This document shows, piece by piece, positions 17,554-26,359 of a DNA stretch of 64,000 nt (its first letter is position 1; each line of letters starts with the position of its first letter). The notes under the pieces were generated by a model, which was not told the origin of the DNA, ran no database searches, and saw only the letters and a list, made by a program, of their open reading frames with translations. This DNA comes from Novosphingobium sp. CF614. Lineage in GTDB: Bacteria; Pseudomonadota; Alphaproteobacteria; Sphingomonadales; Sphingomonadaceae. The stretch covers positions 1-64,000 of the forward strand of contig NZ_FOOR01000014.1 in the NCBI RefSeq assembly GCF_900113255.1, read 5' to 3'. Position numbers and translations under genes: made by a program.

Positions 17554-18480
17554 GTGCCCGAAACCGCTGCCGCCGTGGCAACCGACATGCCGGCGATCGA
17601 ACTGACACCGCAGGACCGCAACCCTCATCGCGGCCGCAACGCGGTGTTCTCGATCGCTCTTTCGCTCGCGGTGATCGGCGCCGTGATCCATGAAATGGGC
17701 GGGCTCGACGTGCCGCGCCTGCTGTCGATGGTGCCTGCAAGGCCATCCTTCTGGATCTTCTTCGCGGCGGCCTACCTCGTCACGCCGGCCAGCGAGTGGC
17801 TGATCTTCCACCGCCTGTGGCGCATCCCGCCGGCCGGGTTCCTCGCGCTGCTGCGCAAGAAGGTCTACAACGAGCTGCTGCTCGGCTATCTGGGCGAGGC
17901 CTATTTCTATACCTGGGCGCGCCGACGCGTCTCGCTCGATGCCGCGCCCTTCGGCGCGGTGAAGGACGTGGCGATCCTTTCCGCGATGACCGGCAATGTC
18001 GTCACCATGGCGCTGCTGGTGGTCATGCTGCCGCTGCTGGGCAAGACCGGGCTGGGCGTCGACACGCGCATGCTGGCGCTCTCGCTCGGCGTCATCCTGG
18101 CCCTGTCGCTGGCGGCCATGGTCTTTCGCCGACGCGTCTTCACGCTGCAGCGAAGCGAACTGGTGATGATTACCCAGACCCACCTGGCGCGCATCATCCT
18201 TTCGACCGTGCTTTCGGCGGTGGTCTGGCATCTTGTACTGCCGGAGGTCCCGCTGTCCTGGTGGCTCTACCTCTCGACGCTGCGCCTGCTGGTCTCGCGC
18301 CTGCCGCTGATACCGAACAAGGACCTGCTGTTCGCCGGCATCGCCGTCCTCTCGCTGGGGCACGAGCGCGACATCGGCGCGCTGATGACGCTGATGGCCG
18401 GGCTGATCCTGGCGACGCACCTGGTGCTCGGCAGCCTGATCGCGATCAACGACCTCGCGAACCCGGAGAAGCGCGCGTGA
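17554..18480 (+). CDS. Multi-pass membrane protein, flippase/LPG-synthase-TM-like
   Basis: The protein is 308 aa with about seven to eight hydrophobic helices and no soluble catalytic domain. The segment KKVYNELLLGYLGEAYFYTWARRR is a charged cytoplasmic loop reminiscent of UPF0104/lysylphosphatidylglycerol-synthase transmembrane proteins, which include polyprenyl-lipid flippases. It starts at GTG (17554), preceded by GGAGA. Its stop overlaps the GTG of the next gene (GTGA). Wedged between glycosyltransferases, it may move or modify a lipid-linked glycan; this is inference from context. Confidence 0.7.
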   Translation: MPETAAAVATDMPAIELTPQDRNPHRGRNAVFSIALSLAVIGAVIHEMGGLDVPRLLSMVPARPSFWIFFAAAYLVTPASEWLIFHRLWRIPPAGFLALLRKKVYNELLLGYLGEAYFYTWARRRVSLDAAPFGAVKDVAILSAMTGNVVTMALLVVMLPLLGKTGLGVDTRMLALSLGVILALSLAAMVFRRRVFTLQRSELVMITQTHLARIILSTVLSAVVWHLVLPEVPLSWWLYLSTLRLLVSRLPLIPNKDLLFAGIAVLSLGHERDIGALMTLMAGLILATHLVLGSLIAINDLANPEKRA

Positions 18481-19022
18481 CCTTCACCGGCTGCCCTGTC
18501 GTTTCCCTGATCGCGGCCCTGCCGCTGCTGACCGCCGCCACGCTTCCCTCGACACCGGACCTCGGCAAGGCGGAAGGACGCTGCCGTCCGGGTGAGGGCG
18601 GGCCGGCGTTCCTGGTCGCCGTGGAGGGCCTGAAGGACCGCCAGGGCAATCTCAAGCTCGAAGTCTATCCGGACAACGACAAGGACTTCCTGGCTGACGA
18701 CAACCTGCTGATCGGCGCCGGCAAGACCTTTCGCCGCGTGGAAATCCCGGTGCCGCCCTCGGGAACCCCACAGCTCTGCGTGCGCCTGCCCGGGCCCGGC
18801 ACTTACGCGGTGAGCCTGCTTCACGACCGCGACCGGGACCGCAAGTTCAACTGGCGGATCGACGGCATCGGCTTTGCCGGAAACCCCCGGCTCGGCTGGG
18901 GCAAGCCCAAGGCCCGCAAGGCGAGCGCGGCGGCCGGCAGCGGGCTGACGCCGATCGCCATCGTGCTCAACTATCGTAGCGGCCTTGGCGTCGCGCCGCT
19001 TCGGACGGGGCTGAACCGATGA
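18477..19022 (+). CDS. DUF2141 domain secreted protein
   Basis: The protein is 181 aa starting at GTG (18477), overlapping the previous stop by 4 nt. A signal peptide (VVSLIAALPLLTAATLPS) is followed by a beta-rich DUF2141 domain: LKDRQGNLKLEVYPD, then PQLCVRLPGPGTYAVSLLHDRDRDRKFNWRIDGIGFAGNPR. The D-R-D-x-D-R-K-F-N and GxGFxNxP motifs are typical of DUF2141. Its biochemical function is not established. The ATGA overlap with the following glycosyltransferase indicates a coupled envelope operon. Confidence 0.85.
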   Translation: MTFTGCPVVSLIAALPLLTAATLPSTPDLGKAEGRCRPGEGGPAFLVAVEGLKDRQGNLKLEVYPDNDKDFLADDNLLIGAGKTFRRVEIPVPPSGTPQLCVRLPGPGTYAVSLLHDRDRDRKFNWRIDGIGFAGNPRLGWGKPKARKASAAAGSGLTPIAIVLNYRSGLGVAPLRTGLNR

Positions 19023-20254
19023 AGATCCTCGACGTCTGCGCCTTCTATTCGCCGCAGGGCGGCGGCGTGCGCACTTACGTGGAACAGAAGCTCAGGATCG
19101 GCCCGCAACTCGGGCACGAGATCGTGATCGTGGCGCCGGGCGACGAGGACGCGGTGATCGCGCGCGGGCCGGGCGCGCGGATCGTGCTAATCAAGAGCCC
19201 GCGTTTTCCGCTCGACCGCAAGTACTGGTATTTCAACGAGGCCGAACGCCTCCATGCGACGCTCGACGCCGAGGCTCCGGATTTCGTCGAGGCGACTTCG
19301 CCCTGGCGCAGCGCCGGGCTCGTCGCCGACTGGCCGGGCCGGGCACCGCGCAGCCTGGTGATGCATGCCGACCCGCTGTCCGCCTACGCCTACCGCTGGT
19401 TCGGCGACATCTTCTCGCGCCAGACGATCGACCGGCGGTTCTCGCTGTTCTGGGAACACCTGCGCCGCCACAGCCGCCGTTTCGATCACGTGGTCTGCGC
19501 CAACAGTGACCTTGCGCGGCGCCTGCGCGAAGGCGGGGTGGCCCATACGGTGACGATCCCGATGGGCGTCGAGCCGGGCTGCTTCTCGCCCGCGCACCGC
19601 GATCCGGCCCTGCGCGCGCGGCTGCTGGCCGCCTGCGAGCTGCCCGAAAACGCCGCCCTGCTGCTGGCGGCCGGCCGCCTGGCCCCCGAAAAGCGCTGGC
19701 CGATGGTGGTCGACGCGGTGAACGCCGCGAGCCGGGACATGCCGATCGGGCTCGTCATGCTGGGCGAAGGGCGCGAACAGCGCACGATCCTGCGGCACAT
19801 CGCCGGCAATCCGCACATCCGCCTGTTCACCCCCGAGCGGGATCGCCGGGCCTTCGCCCGGATCCTCGCGAGCGCCGATGCGCTGGTCCACGGCTGCGAG
19901 GCAGAAACGTTCTGCATGGTCGCCGCCGAGGCGCGGGCAAGCGGGATTCCGGTGATCGTCCCCGACGCCGGCGGTGCCCAGGACCACGCGCTCGGCGGCG
20001 CGGGCCGCACTTATGCCGCGTGCGATCCCGTCGCGGCGGCGGCGGCCATCCGCGACGTCGCGTCCGCGCGCTTATCGGAACAAGGAACGCGAAATCGGGA
20101 TCAAGGTCCGTCCACCTTGCCGAAGGGTGTTGGGTTCAGCGGGGCGGATTTTCGGCATGGCGCTCCGGCAAGCACCCGCACCATGAACGAACACTTCGAG
20201 GAACTCTTCACGACTTATGCGGCCGCGGCCGCAACCTCGCGGCGGGCGGCCTGA
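19019..20254 (+). CDS. Glycosyltransferase family 4 protein with in-frame C-terminal insertion
   Basis: The protein is 411 aa. N-terminal FYSPQGGGVRTYVEQKLR is followed by the GT4 half: LLAAGRLAPEKRWPMVVDAV, LGEGREQRTIL and ADALVHGCEAETFCMVAAEARASGIPVIVPDAGG. It probably elongates the same envelope glycan as the neighbouring transferase. The C-terminal part from about residue 355 reads LSEQGTRNRDQGPSTLPKGV and onward, which is unlike the Ala/Arg-rich helix on either side. It looks like a roughly 30-residue insertion that kept the frame (see findings). The ATG overlaps the upstream stop (ATGA). Confidence 0.9.
   Translation: MKILDVCAFYSPQGGGVRTYVEQKLRIGPQLGHEIVIVAPGDEDAVIARGPGARIVLIKSPRFPLDRKYWYFNEAERLHATLDAEAPDFVEATSPWRSAGLVADWPGRAPRSLVMHADPLSAYAYRWFGDIFSRQTIDRRFSLFWEHLRRHSRRFDHVVCANSDLARRLREGGVAHTVTIPMGVEPGCFSPAHRDPALRARLLAACELPENAALLLAAGRLAPEKRWPMVVDAVNAASRDMPIGLVMLGEGREQRTILRHIAGNPHIRLFTPERDRRAFARILASADALVHGCEAETFCMVAAEARASGIPVIVPDAGGAQDHALGGAGRTYAACDPVAAAAAIRDVASARLSEQGTRNRDQGPSTLPKGVGFSGADFRHGAPASTRTMNEHFEELFTTYAAAAATSRRAA
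20080..20172 (+). repeat. Possible palindromic element inserted in a coding sequence
   Basis: This stretch inside the glycosyltransferase gene has atypical composition and a short inverted repeat, CAAGGT-ccgtcc-ACCTTG (20102-20119). The encoded residues interrupt an otherwise helical C-terminus (AAAIRDVASAR ... TRTMNEHFEELF). The boundaries are approximate, and identification as a mobile palindromic element is inference. Confidence 0.35.
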
Positions 20255-20308
20255 TACGAGATTCCCTCGGTCGGACCGCTTGCCTCCCTCCCGCCGAGGG
20301 ACCTGGCA

Positions 20309-20509
20309 TCAGCGCCAATCCGGCCAGAGCGGCCGCGTCACTTGCGGGTGGTTGCCGGGATCTTCGGGAAGCTGTTCGTAGCGGGGCTGGAATCCCAGCA
20401 GGACGTACATCTCCCGCTCAAGGTAAGGCGCCGCGTCGCCCGCGCTCATGTCGACTCGGGCGCATTCGCCGAGACCAGGCAATTTCGTCCGGAAAAGTCC
20501 CCTGCGCAT
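20309..20509 (-). CDS. Small conserved-looking hypothetical protein
   Basis: The protein is 66 aa. The second half, YLEREMYVLLGFQPRYEQLPEDPGNHP, looks like a real short folded or linear protein rather than random translation, and the gene sits alone in the gap between the envelope operon and the TPR-sulfotransferase gene. No known domain is recognised. The start codon choice (ATG at 20509) is uncertain, and an internal ATG (MSAGDAAPYLEREM) is possible. The remaining sequence up to 20697 holds nothing I recognise. Confidence 0.45.
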   Translation of the reverse strand: MRRGLFRTKLPGLGECARVDMSAGDAAPYLEREMYVLLGFQPRYEQLPEDPGNHPQVTRPLWPDWR

Positions 20510-20697
20510 GACGGAAACACCTCTCGAACAGCCGCCTGGACCGCCCGGCTACTGACAGTGCCCATGGCGATCAAGCTGGCACCATGATTGTCACAAAGCC
20601 GTCAATTCCGCAACGGAGCCGGGCAAGGGGAGCCAGGTGCCGTGATCCGCACCCCGCGGCTTGAGGTGAGGCCGCGACTTGCCCATAAGTCCGGGCG

Positions 20698-22476
20698 ATG
20701 AATCGTCCCTTCCCCGCCGCGTCGATCGGCCAGATCGTCGCATCGGACCCCGCCCGGGCGGTGGCCGTGCTGCGCGACGCGATCCTGCGCGATGCCGACG
20801 ATGCCGGGGCCTATCGCCTGCTGGGACGGGCGCTGCGCGCGCTCGGCCGCGACGCGGAAGCCGCCCTTGCCGAAAGCGAGGCGATCCGCGCCTCCACGCG
20901 CGACCCCGAACTGATCGCGATCGCCCGGGCGCTGATGGCGAACGACCTGCCCGATGCGGAGGCGCGCCTGCGCCGGCGCCTGCGCGAGGAACCGCTCGAC
21001 GTGGCGGCGATCCGGATGATGGCGGAGCTTGCCGCGCGCATCGGGCGCCTGCACGATTCCGAGACGCTGCTGCGCCGCGCGCTCGAACTGGCCCCGGGCT
21101 TCGCTGCGGCGCGGGCGAACCTTGCCACCGTGCTTTACAAGCAGAACCGCTTCGCCGACGCCGTGAAGCAGCTCGACGCCGTGCTTGCCGCCGAAGGCGC
21201 CGACCCGGGCAGTCTCAACTTGCGCGCGGCGGCGCTCGGACGCATCGGCGATTACGAAGAAGCGCGCCGGCTCTATGCCGAACTGACCACGACTTTCCCC
21301 AACCACGCCAAGCTCTGGATGAGCCAGGGCCATATCCTCAAGACGCTGGGCGAGCAGGATGGGAGCGTGGCCGCCTATCGCCGGGCGCTGGCGATCGAAC
21401 CAGGCCTGGGCGAGGCCTGGTGGAGCCTCGCCAACCTGAAGACCTTGCGCTTCTCCGACGCCGACGTCGCGGCGATGGAAGCCGCGCTTATGCGCGAAGG
21501 CCTGGACGACGATGACCGGCTCCACTTGCATTTCGCGCTCGGCAAGGCGTTCGAGGATCGCGGCGAACCGGAGCCGTCGTTCCGCCACTACGCCGCCGGC
21601 AACCGCCTGCGCCGCGACCAGCTCGGCCACGATCCGCAGGCCGTCTCGGCGCAGGTCGACAGCATGATCGCCACCCTGACGCCCGGGTTGCTGGCCGCCC
21701 GCGCCGGCGCCGGCGATCCCTCGCCCGATCCCGTCTTCATCCTCGGCCTGCCGCGCGCCGGCTCGACGCTGATCGAGCAGATCCTGTCGAGCCACTCGCA
21801 AGTCGAAGGCACCATGGAACTGCCCGACATTCCCGCCATGGCCCTGCGCGAGGCGCTGGAGACCGCCGGCAAGCCCAGGGACTGGGCGGCGGCCCTTGCC
21901 GCCATGCCCCCGGCGCGCTTGGCCGAGCTGGGAGCCGAATTCATCGAGCGCACCCGCATCCAGCGCAAGACCGCCAAGCCGTTCTACATCGACAAGCTGC
22001 CCAACAACTGGGCCTACCTGGGCTTCATCGCCCTGATCCTGCCCGCCGCGAAGATCATCGACGCGCGGCGCCATCCGCTCGACTGCTGCTTTTCCAACTT
22101 CAGGCAGCACTTCGCCAAAGGGCAGGCTTTTTCCTACGATCTCGATCACATCGGACGTTACTATGCCGATTACGTGCGGGCCATGGCGCATTATGACCGC
22201 GTCCTGCCCGGCCGCGTCCACCGGGTGATCCACGAACACCTGCTCGACGATCCCGAGGGCGAGGTTCGCCGCATGCTCGGCTACCTTGGCCTCCCCTTCG
22301 AGGAAGCCTGCCTGCGCTTTCACAGCAATACCCGCGCGGTGCGCACCGCGTCGAGCGAGCAGGTGCGCCGCCCGATCAACCGCGACGGCGTGGGCCAGTG
22401 GCGGGCTTACGAACCCTGGCTCGGCCCGCTCAAGACAGCGCTGGGGGACCTGCCCGAAACATACGCGGCCGGCTGA
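20698..22476 (+). CDS. TPR-repeat sulfotransferase family protein
   Basis: The protein is 592 aa. Residues about 10-270 are tetratricopeptide repeats (for example AYRLLGRALRALGRDAEAALAE and AAYRRALAIEPGLGEAWWSLANL). The C-terminal half is a sulfotransferase-3-like domain with the PAPS 5'-phosphosulfate loop LGLPRAGSTLIEQ (from about 349) and a downstream DARRHPLDCCFSNFRQHF segment resembling the 3'-phosphate-binding region. The family resembles tyrosylprotein or carbohydrate sulfotransferases; the acceptor is unknown. It is immediately followed by a TonB-dependent receptor on the same strand, a pairing I consider recurrent in sphingomonads. Confidence 0.88.
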   Translation: MNRPFPAASIGQIVASDPARAVAVLRDAILRDADDAGAYRLLGRALRALGRDAEAALAESEAIRASTRDPELIAIARALMANDLPDAEARLRRRLREEPLDVAAIRMMAELAARIGRLHDSETLLRRALELAPGFAAARANLATVLYKQNRFADAVKQLDAVLAAEGADPGSLNLRAAALGRIGDYEEARRLYAELTTTFPNHAKLWMSQGHILKTLGEQDGSVAAYRRALAIEPGLGEAWWSLANLKTLRFSDADVAAMEAALMREGLDDDDRLHLHFALGKAFEDRGEPEPSFRHYAAGNRLRRDQLGHDPQAVSAQVDSMIATLTPGLLAARAGAGDPSPDPVFILGLPRAGSTLIEQILSSHSQVEGTMELPDIPAMALREALETAGKPRDWAAALAAMPPARLAELGAEFIERTRIQRKTAKPFYIDKLPNNWAYLGFIALILPAAKIIDARRHPLDCCFSNFRQHFAKGQAFSYDLDHIGRYYADYVRAMAHYDRVLPGRVHRVIHEHLLDDPEGEVRRMLGYLGLPFEEACLRFHSNTRAVRTASSEQVRRPINRDGVGQWRAYEPWLGPLKTALGDLPETYAAG

Positions 22477-22608
22477 CCCGAGGCGGCCACGCGATGTGGC
22501 AGAAATGCCATACATTGCACTGCACAATAGCAATCCGCCACCAAGCCTATTGTCAATGCCCGGGATTTGTGGCGCCTTTCGCGCAAAGCAAAACATAGGA
22601 GATTGCGG

Positions 22609-25005
22609 GTGATCTCATTGCATCTGGCTTGTCGTCGCGGCCTGGCTATCGCGCTGCTGGGATCCACCGCTCTTGCCACGGCGCAGCCCGCGCTGGCCCA
22701 GGACACGCCCGGCGGGACGGATGAGGGCGACGTCATCTACGTCACCGCCCAGAAACGGACCGAAAACCTGCAGAACGTGCCGATCGCGATCACCGCGCTG
22801 GGGACGGAAAAGTTGCAGGAACTCCAGGTCAAGGAATTGCAGGACACCGTCAAGTTCCTGCCCTCGGTAACGATCCAGACCACGCAGCCGGGTTTCAGCC
22901 AGATCTATTTCCGCGGCGTCGCCTCGGGCGAGAACGCCAACCACTCCGGGCCGCTTCCCACCGTCGGCACTTATCTCGACGAGATGCCGATCACCACGAT
23001 CCAGGGCGCGCTGGACATCCACGCCTACGACCTTGCCCGCGTGGAAGCCCTGGCCGGGCCGCAAGGCACGCTCTACGGCGCCAGTTCGATGGCGGGCACG
23101 ATCAAGCTCGTCACCAACCCGCCGGACTATTCGGGCACTTACGGCGCCACCGACCTGGAGCTCAATTCCACCGCGCACGGCGCGATGGGCGGCGTCGCCG
23201 AAGCGTTCATCAACCTCAAGCTCTCGGACCATTCGGCGCTGCGCGTGGTCGGCTGGTATCGCCATGACGGCGGCTATATCGACAACGTCCCGGGCAGCCG
23301 GACCTATCCCTCTTCCGAGATCACCCAGAACAACGCCGCTTTCGTCAAGAAGAACTACAACGACGTCGATACCTACGGCGCGCGCGCGGCCCTGGGCATC
23401 GAACTGGACGATAGCTGGACCGTCAAGCCGACCCTGATGGGCCAGGTCCAGAAGACCAACGGCAGCTTCGCCCAGGAACGTTCGAGCGCGGTCACCGGCA
23501 AGCTCCAGACCGTCCAGTACAATCCGGAAAGCAGCAAGGACGAATGGTATCAGGCGGCGCTGACGGTCGAAGGCAAGATCAGCAACTGGGATCTGGTCGC
23601 CACCGGCGGCATTCTCAATCGCAAGGATCACACGCAGTCCGACTATTCGGATTACGCGTACTTCTATGATGCGCTCTTCGGATCCGGCGCATACTTCTAC
23701 GACAACGCCGGAGATCTCGTCAGCCCCAACCAGTACATCCAGGGCAAGGACAAGTATCACCGCCAGTTCGGCGAGCTGCGCATCAGTTCGCCGCAGGAGA
23801 ACCGGCTGCGCCTGATCGCCGGCCTGTTCGCCCAGCGACAGGTGCACCAGATCACGCAGGACTACATCGTCGACAATATCGCCGATTCGATCACCGTCCC
23901 CGGCACGGACAGCGATATATGGCTGACCCGGCAGAAGCGCGTCGACCGCGACTATGCCGCCTTCGGCGAACTGAGCTTCGACATCACCGATCAACTGACC
24001 GCGACCGGCGGCCTGCGCGCTTACAAGTACAAGAACTCGCTGGTCGGCTTCTTCGGCTATAGCGACGGCTTTTCCAGCAAGACGGGCGTGGCGGCCTGCT
24101 TCGCCGACGCGATCGTCAGCGGATCGCCCTGCACCAATCTGGACAAGGCGACTTCCGATTCGGGCGTGATCCCCAAGGTCAACCTGACTTACAAGATCAC
24201 CCCCGACGCGATGGTCTATGCAACCTGGTCGCGCGGGTTCCGGCCGGGCGGCATCAATCGCCGCTCCACCTTGCCGCCTTACGGCCCGGACACGCTCGAC
24301 AACTATGAACTGGGCTGGAAGACCCAGTTCGGCCCGTTCCGTTTCAATGGCGCCGTCTATCAGGAGGACTGGAAGAACATCCAGCTTTCCTTCCTCGGCG
24401 AGAACGGCCTGACGCTGATCCGCAACGCCGGCGTCGCGCGCATTCGCGGCGTCGAGTTCGATCTCGGCTATCACCAGGACGGCCTGACCCTCAGTCTCGG
24501 CGGCAGCTACAACGACGCGACGATCCGCAAGGATTTCTGCCTCGTCGCCAATGCCGAATTCGACTGTACCCTGCCCGGCGGCGACGGGACCGAAAACGCG
24601 CTGCTCGCCACCAAGGGAACGCACCTGCCGATCACCGCGAAGTTCAAGGGCAACGCCATCGCCCGCTATGAATTCCCGGTCGGATCGTGGGAGGGCCATG
24701 TCCAGTTCGCCGCCAACCACATCGGCAAGCGCCGCAGCGACCTGCGCGACTACGAGAATTCCATCAAGGGCGAGTTCGGCGCCTATACCACCGCCGACCT
24801 CAGCCTGGGCGTGAAGAGCGACAAGTACCGCTTCGAACTCTACGTCACCAACCTGTTCGACAGCAACGGCGTAATCAACAGCAGCGTCCAGTGCCTCGAG
24901 ACCACTTGCGGCGATCCTGACAATGTGAGCGGAACGGGCGGCGTCTTCTACGATTACGTCATCAAGCCCAGGATCATCGGCATCAAGGTCGGCACGGATT
25001 TCTGA
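22609..25005 (+). CDS. TonB-dependent receptor
   Basis: The protein is 798 aa. GTG start at 22609 with AGGAG 7 nt upstream. The signal peptide ends in ALAQD; then comes a TonB-box-like segment (DVIYVTAQKR), a plug domain (LQNVPIAITALGTEKL ... LYGASSMAGTIKLVTNPP) and a 22-strand-type beta barrel ending in aromatic VGTDF. Such receptors import siderophores, vitamins, glycans or other large nutrients using TonB energy. The SusC-unrelated 'VTAQKR' type is abundant in sphingomonads. The ligand is unknown; neighbours are a sulfotransferase upstream and an APC permease 31 nt downstream. The 132-nt upstream gap holds no clear operator. Confidence 0.94.
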   Translation: MISLHLACRRGLAIALLGSTALATAQPALAQDTPGGTDEGDVIYVTAQKRTENLQNVPIAITALGTEKLQELQVKELQDTVKFLPSVTIQTTQPGFSQIYFRGVASGENANHSGPLPTVGTYLDEMPITTIQGALDIHAYDLARVEALAGPQGTLYGASSMAGTIKLVTNPPDYSGTYGATDLELNSTAHGAMGGVAEAFINLKLSDHSALRVVGWYRHDGGYIDNVPGSRTYPSSEITQNNAAFVKKNYNDVDTYGARAALGIELDDSWTVKPTLMGQVQKTNGSFAQERSSAVTGKLQTVQYNPESSKDEWYQAALTVEGKISNWDLVATGGILNRKDHTQSDYSDYAYFYDALFGSGAYFYDNAGDLVSPNQYIQGKDKYHRQFGELRISSPQENRLRLIAGLFAQRQVHQITQDYIVDNIADSITVPGTDSDIWLTRQKRVDRDYAAFGELSFDITDQLTATGGLRAYKYKNSLVGFFGYSDGFSSKTGVAACFADAIVSGSPCTNLDKATSDSGVIPKVNLTYKITPDAMVYATWSRGFRPGGINRRSTLPPYGPDTLDNYELGWKTQFGPFRFNGAVYQEDWKNIQLSFLGENGLTLIRNAGVARIRGVEFDLGYHQDGLTLSLGGSYNDATIRKDFCLVANAEFDCTLPGGDGTENALLATKGTHLPITAKFKGNAIARYEFPVGSWEGHVQFAANHIGKRRSDLRDYENSIKGEFGAYTTADLSLGVKSDKYRFELYVTNLFDSNGVINSSVQCLETTCGDPDNVSGTGGVFYDYVIKPRIIGIKVGTDF

Positions 25006-25023
25006 TCCGCCGGCGGACGGGCT

Positions 25024-25113
25024 GACGGGAGCCGGATTGGCAGGAGCCGAGCGGACAGGAGCCGGGTCGGCGGGGGCCGGGCTAACTGAGGCGCGGTGCG
25101 CGGGGGCCGGGGC
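25024..25113 (+). repeat. Degenerate 15-bp tandem repeat at a gene start
   Basis: Six imperfect 15-nt units (core rGGAGCCGrG) run from 25024 to 25113 and span the start codon of the APC permease. In the permease frame they encode the five-residue pattern AGAER-TGAGS-AGAGL-TEARC-AGAGA. The unit length of 15 keeps the frame, so copy-number change would alter only the length of the N-terminal tail. Confidence 0.8.
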
Positions 25114-26359
25114 GGCGGGGGGTCGCCTCGGCCTCATTGCCGCGATCGCGCTGGTCATGGGCAACATGATCGGCTCGGGCGTCTTCCTCCTGCCCGCGAG
25201 CCTCGCGCCTTATGGCTGGAACGCGGTGATCGGCTGGATCGCGACGACCGCCGGCGCCATGGTGCTGGCCTATGTCCTCACCCGGCTGGCCCGCGCCCTG
25301 CCCGAAGCCGGCGGCCCCTCCGGCTTCGTCTCGGCGGCTTTCGGACGCGCCGCCGGGTTCTTCATCAGCTGGATCTACCTGGTCTCGATCTGGACGGCGG
25401 TAGTCACCATCGCCGTTGCCGCGATCAGCTATCTTTCGAGCATGGCCCCCGCCCTTGCAACCGCTCCAGCCATCGCCGCGGTCGTGCTGCTGTGGCTGGT
25501 GGCACTGGTGAACCTGCGCGGCGTTCAGGCGGCCGGCGGGTTCCAGGTGGTGACGGTCGCGCTGAAGATCGTGCCGCTGGTGGTGGTCATCGTGCTGGCC
25601 GGCGGGGTGCTGCTGCACGGCCACGCCGCGCTGCCTCCGCTGGCCGCCGGAAGCGTGACGCTCCATGCCGTCAACGGCGCCGCCAGCCTGACCTTGTGGG
25701 CGCTGCTCGGTTTCGAATCCGCCAGCATCGCGGCGGCGCAAGTCAGGCGGCCGGAAGTCAACGTGGCCCGCGCCACGCTGTGGGGCACGGGCCTGACCGG
25801 CGTGCTCTACCTGCTGGTCTGCTCCGCCGTGGCGCTGCTGCTGCCGGCCGCGGTAGCCGCCGGCTCGCCCGCGCCTTTCGCCACTTTCGTCGCGCGCTTC
25901 TGGAACCCGCAAATCGCCGGCCTGGTCGCGGTCTTCGCGGTAATCAGCTGCGTCGGCGCGCTCAACGGCTGGACCCTGCTGGAAGCCGAGATGGTGCGCG
26001 CCATGGCCGCCCGCCGCCTGCTGCCCGCCTGGTTCGCCGCCACCGACGGGCGCGGCACCGCGCGGCGGGCGCTGGTGATCTCGACCGTGATCGCCAGCCT
26101 GTTCGCGGCGATGAACGCAAGCCGAACCATGCAGGCGCTGTTCGAGTACCTGCTGCTGCTTTCGACCTCGGCATCGCTGTGGCTCTACCTCGCCTGCGCG
26201 CTGGCGGCGCTGCGCCTGGGGGTGGCGCGTGTTCCGGCGCTGATCGGCGCGCTCTATTCGCTGTGGGCGCTGTGGGGCGCCGGCATCGGCGCGAGCGGGC
26301 TGAGCTTCGTGCTGATGGCGCTGGGCCTGCCGATCTGGCTATGGATGAAGCGCCGCTAA
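25037..26359 (+). CDS. APC superfamily amino acid/amine permease
   Basis: The protein is 440 aa with about 12 transmembrane helices. The first helix carries ALVMGNMIGSGVFLLPASLAPYG, the unwound-helix GxG motif of APC transporters; the segment GFESASIAAAQVRRPEVNVARAT is the conserved post-TM6 loop. It takes up an amino acid, amine or betaine-like compound. The likely start is TTG at 25037, preceded by GGGAG inside the 15-bp tandem repeats; the start is therefore uncertain. Its TAA stop overlaps the TAG stop of the convergent tetR-type gene (26356-26359). Confidence 0.88.
   Translation: MAGAERTGAGSAGAGLTEARCAGAGAAGGRLGLIAAIALVMGNMIGSGVFLLPASLAPYGWNAVIGWIATTAGAMVLAYVLTRLARALPEAGGPSGFVSAAFGRAAGFFISWIYLVSIWTAVVTIAVAAISYLSSMAPALATAPAIAAVVLLWLVALVNLRGVQAAGGFQVVTVALKIVPLVVVIVLAGGVLLHGHAALPPLAAGSVTLHAVNGAASLTLWALLGFESASIAAAQVRRPEVNVARATLWGTGLTGVLYLLVCSAVALLLPAAVAAGSPAPFATFVARFWNPQIAGLVAVFAVISCVGALNGWTLLEAEMVRAMAARRLLPAWFAATDGRGTARRALVISTVIASLFAAMNASRTMQALFEYLLLLSTSASLWLYLACALAALRLGVARVPALIGALYSLWALWGAGIGASGLSFVLMALGLPIWLWMKRR

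Noticed and set aside
20602..22596. Minus-strand open frame of about 660 codons opposite the sulfotransferase
   Set aside because: Low-complexity antisense translation; the plus strand encodes clear TPR and sulfotransferase motifs across the same bases.
22615..25167. 850-codon minus-strand open frame
   Set aside because: Antisense to the TonB receptor, whose signal peptide, plug and C-terminal Phe are all clear on the plus strand.
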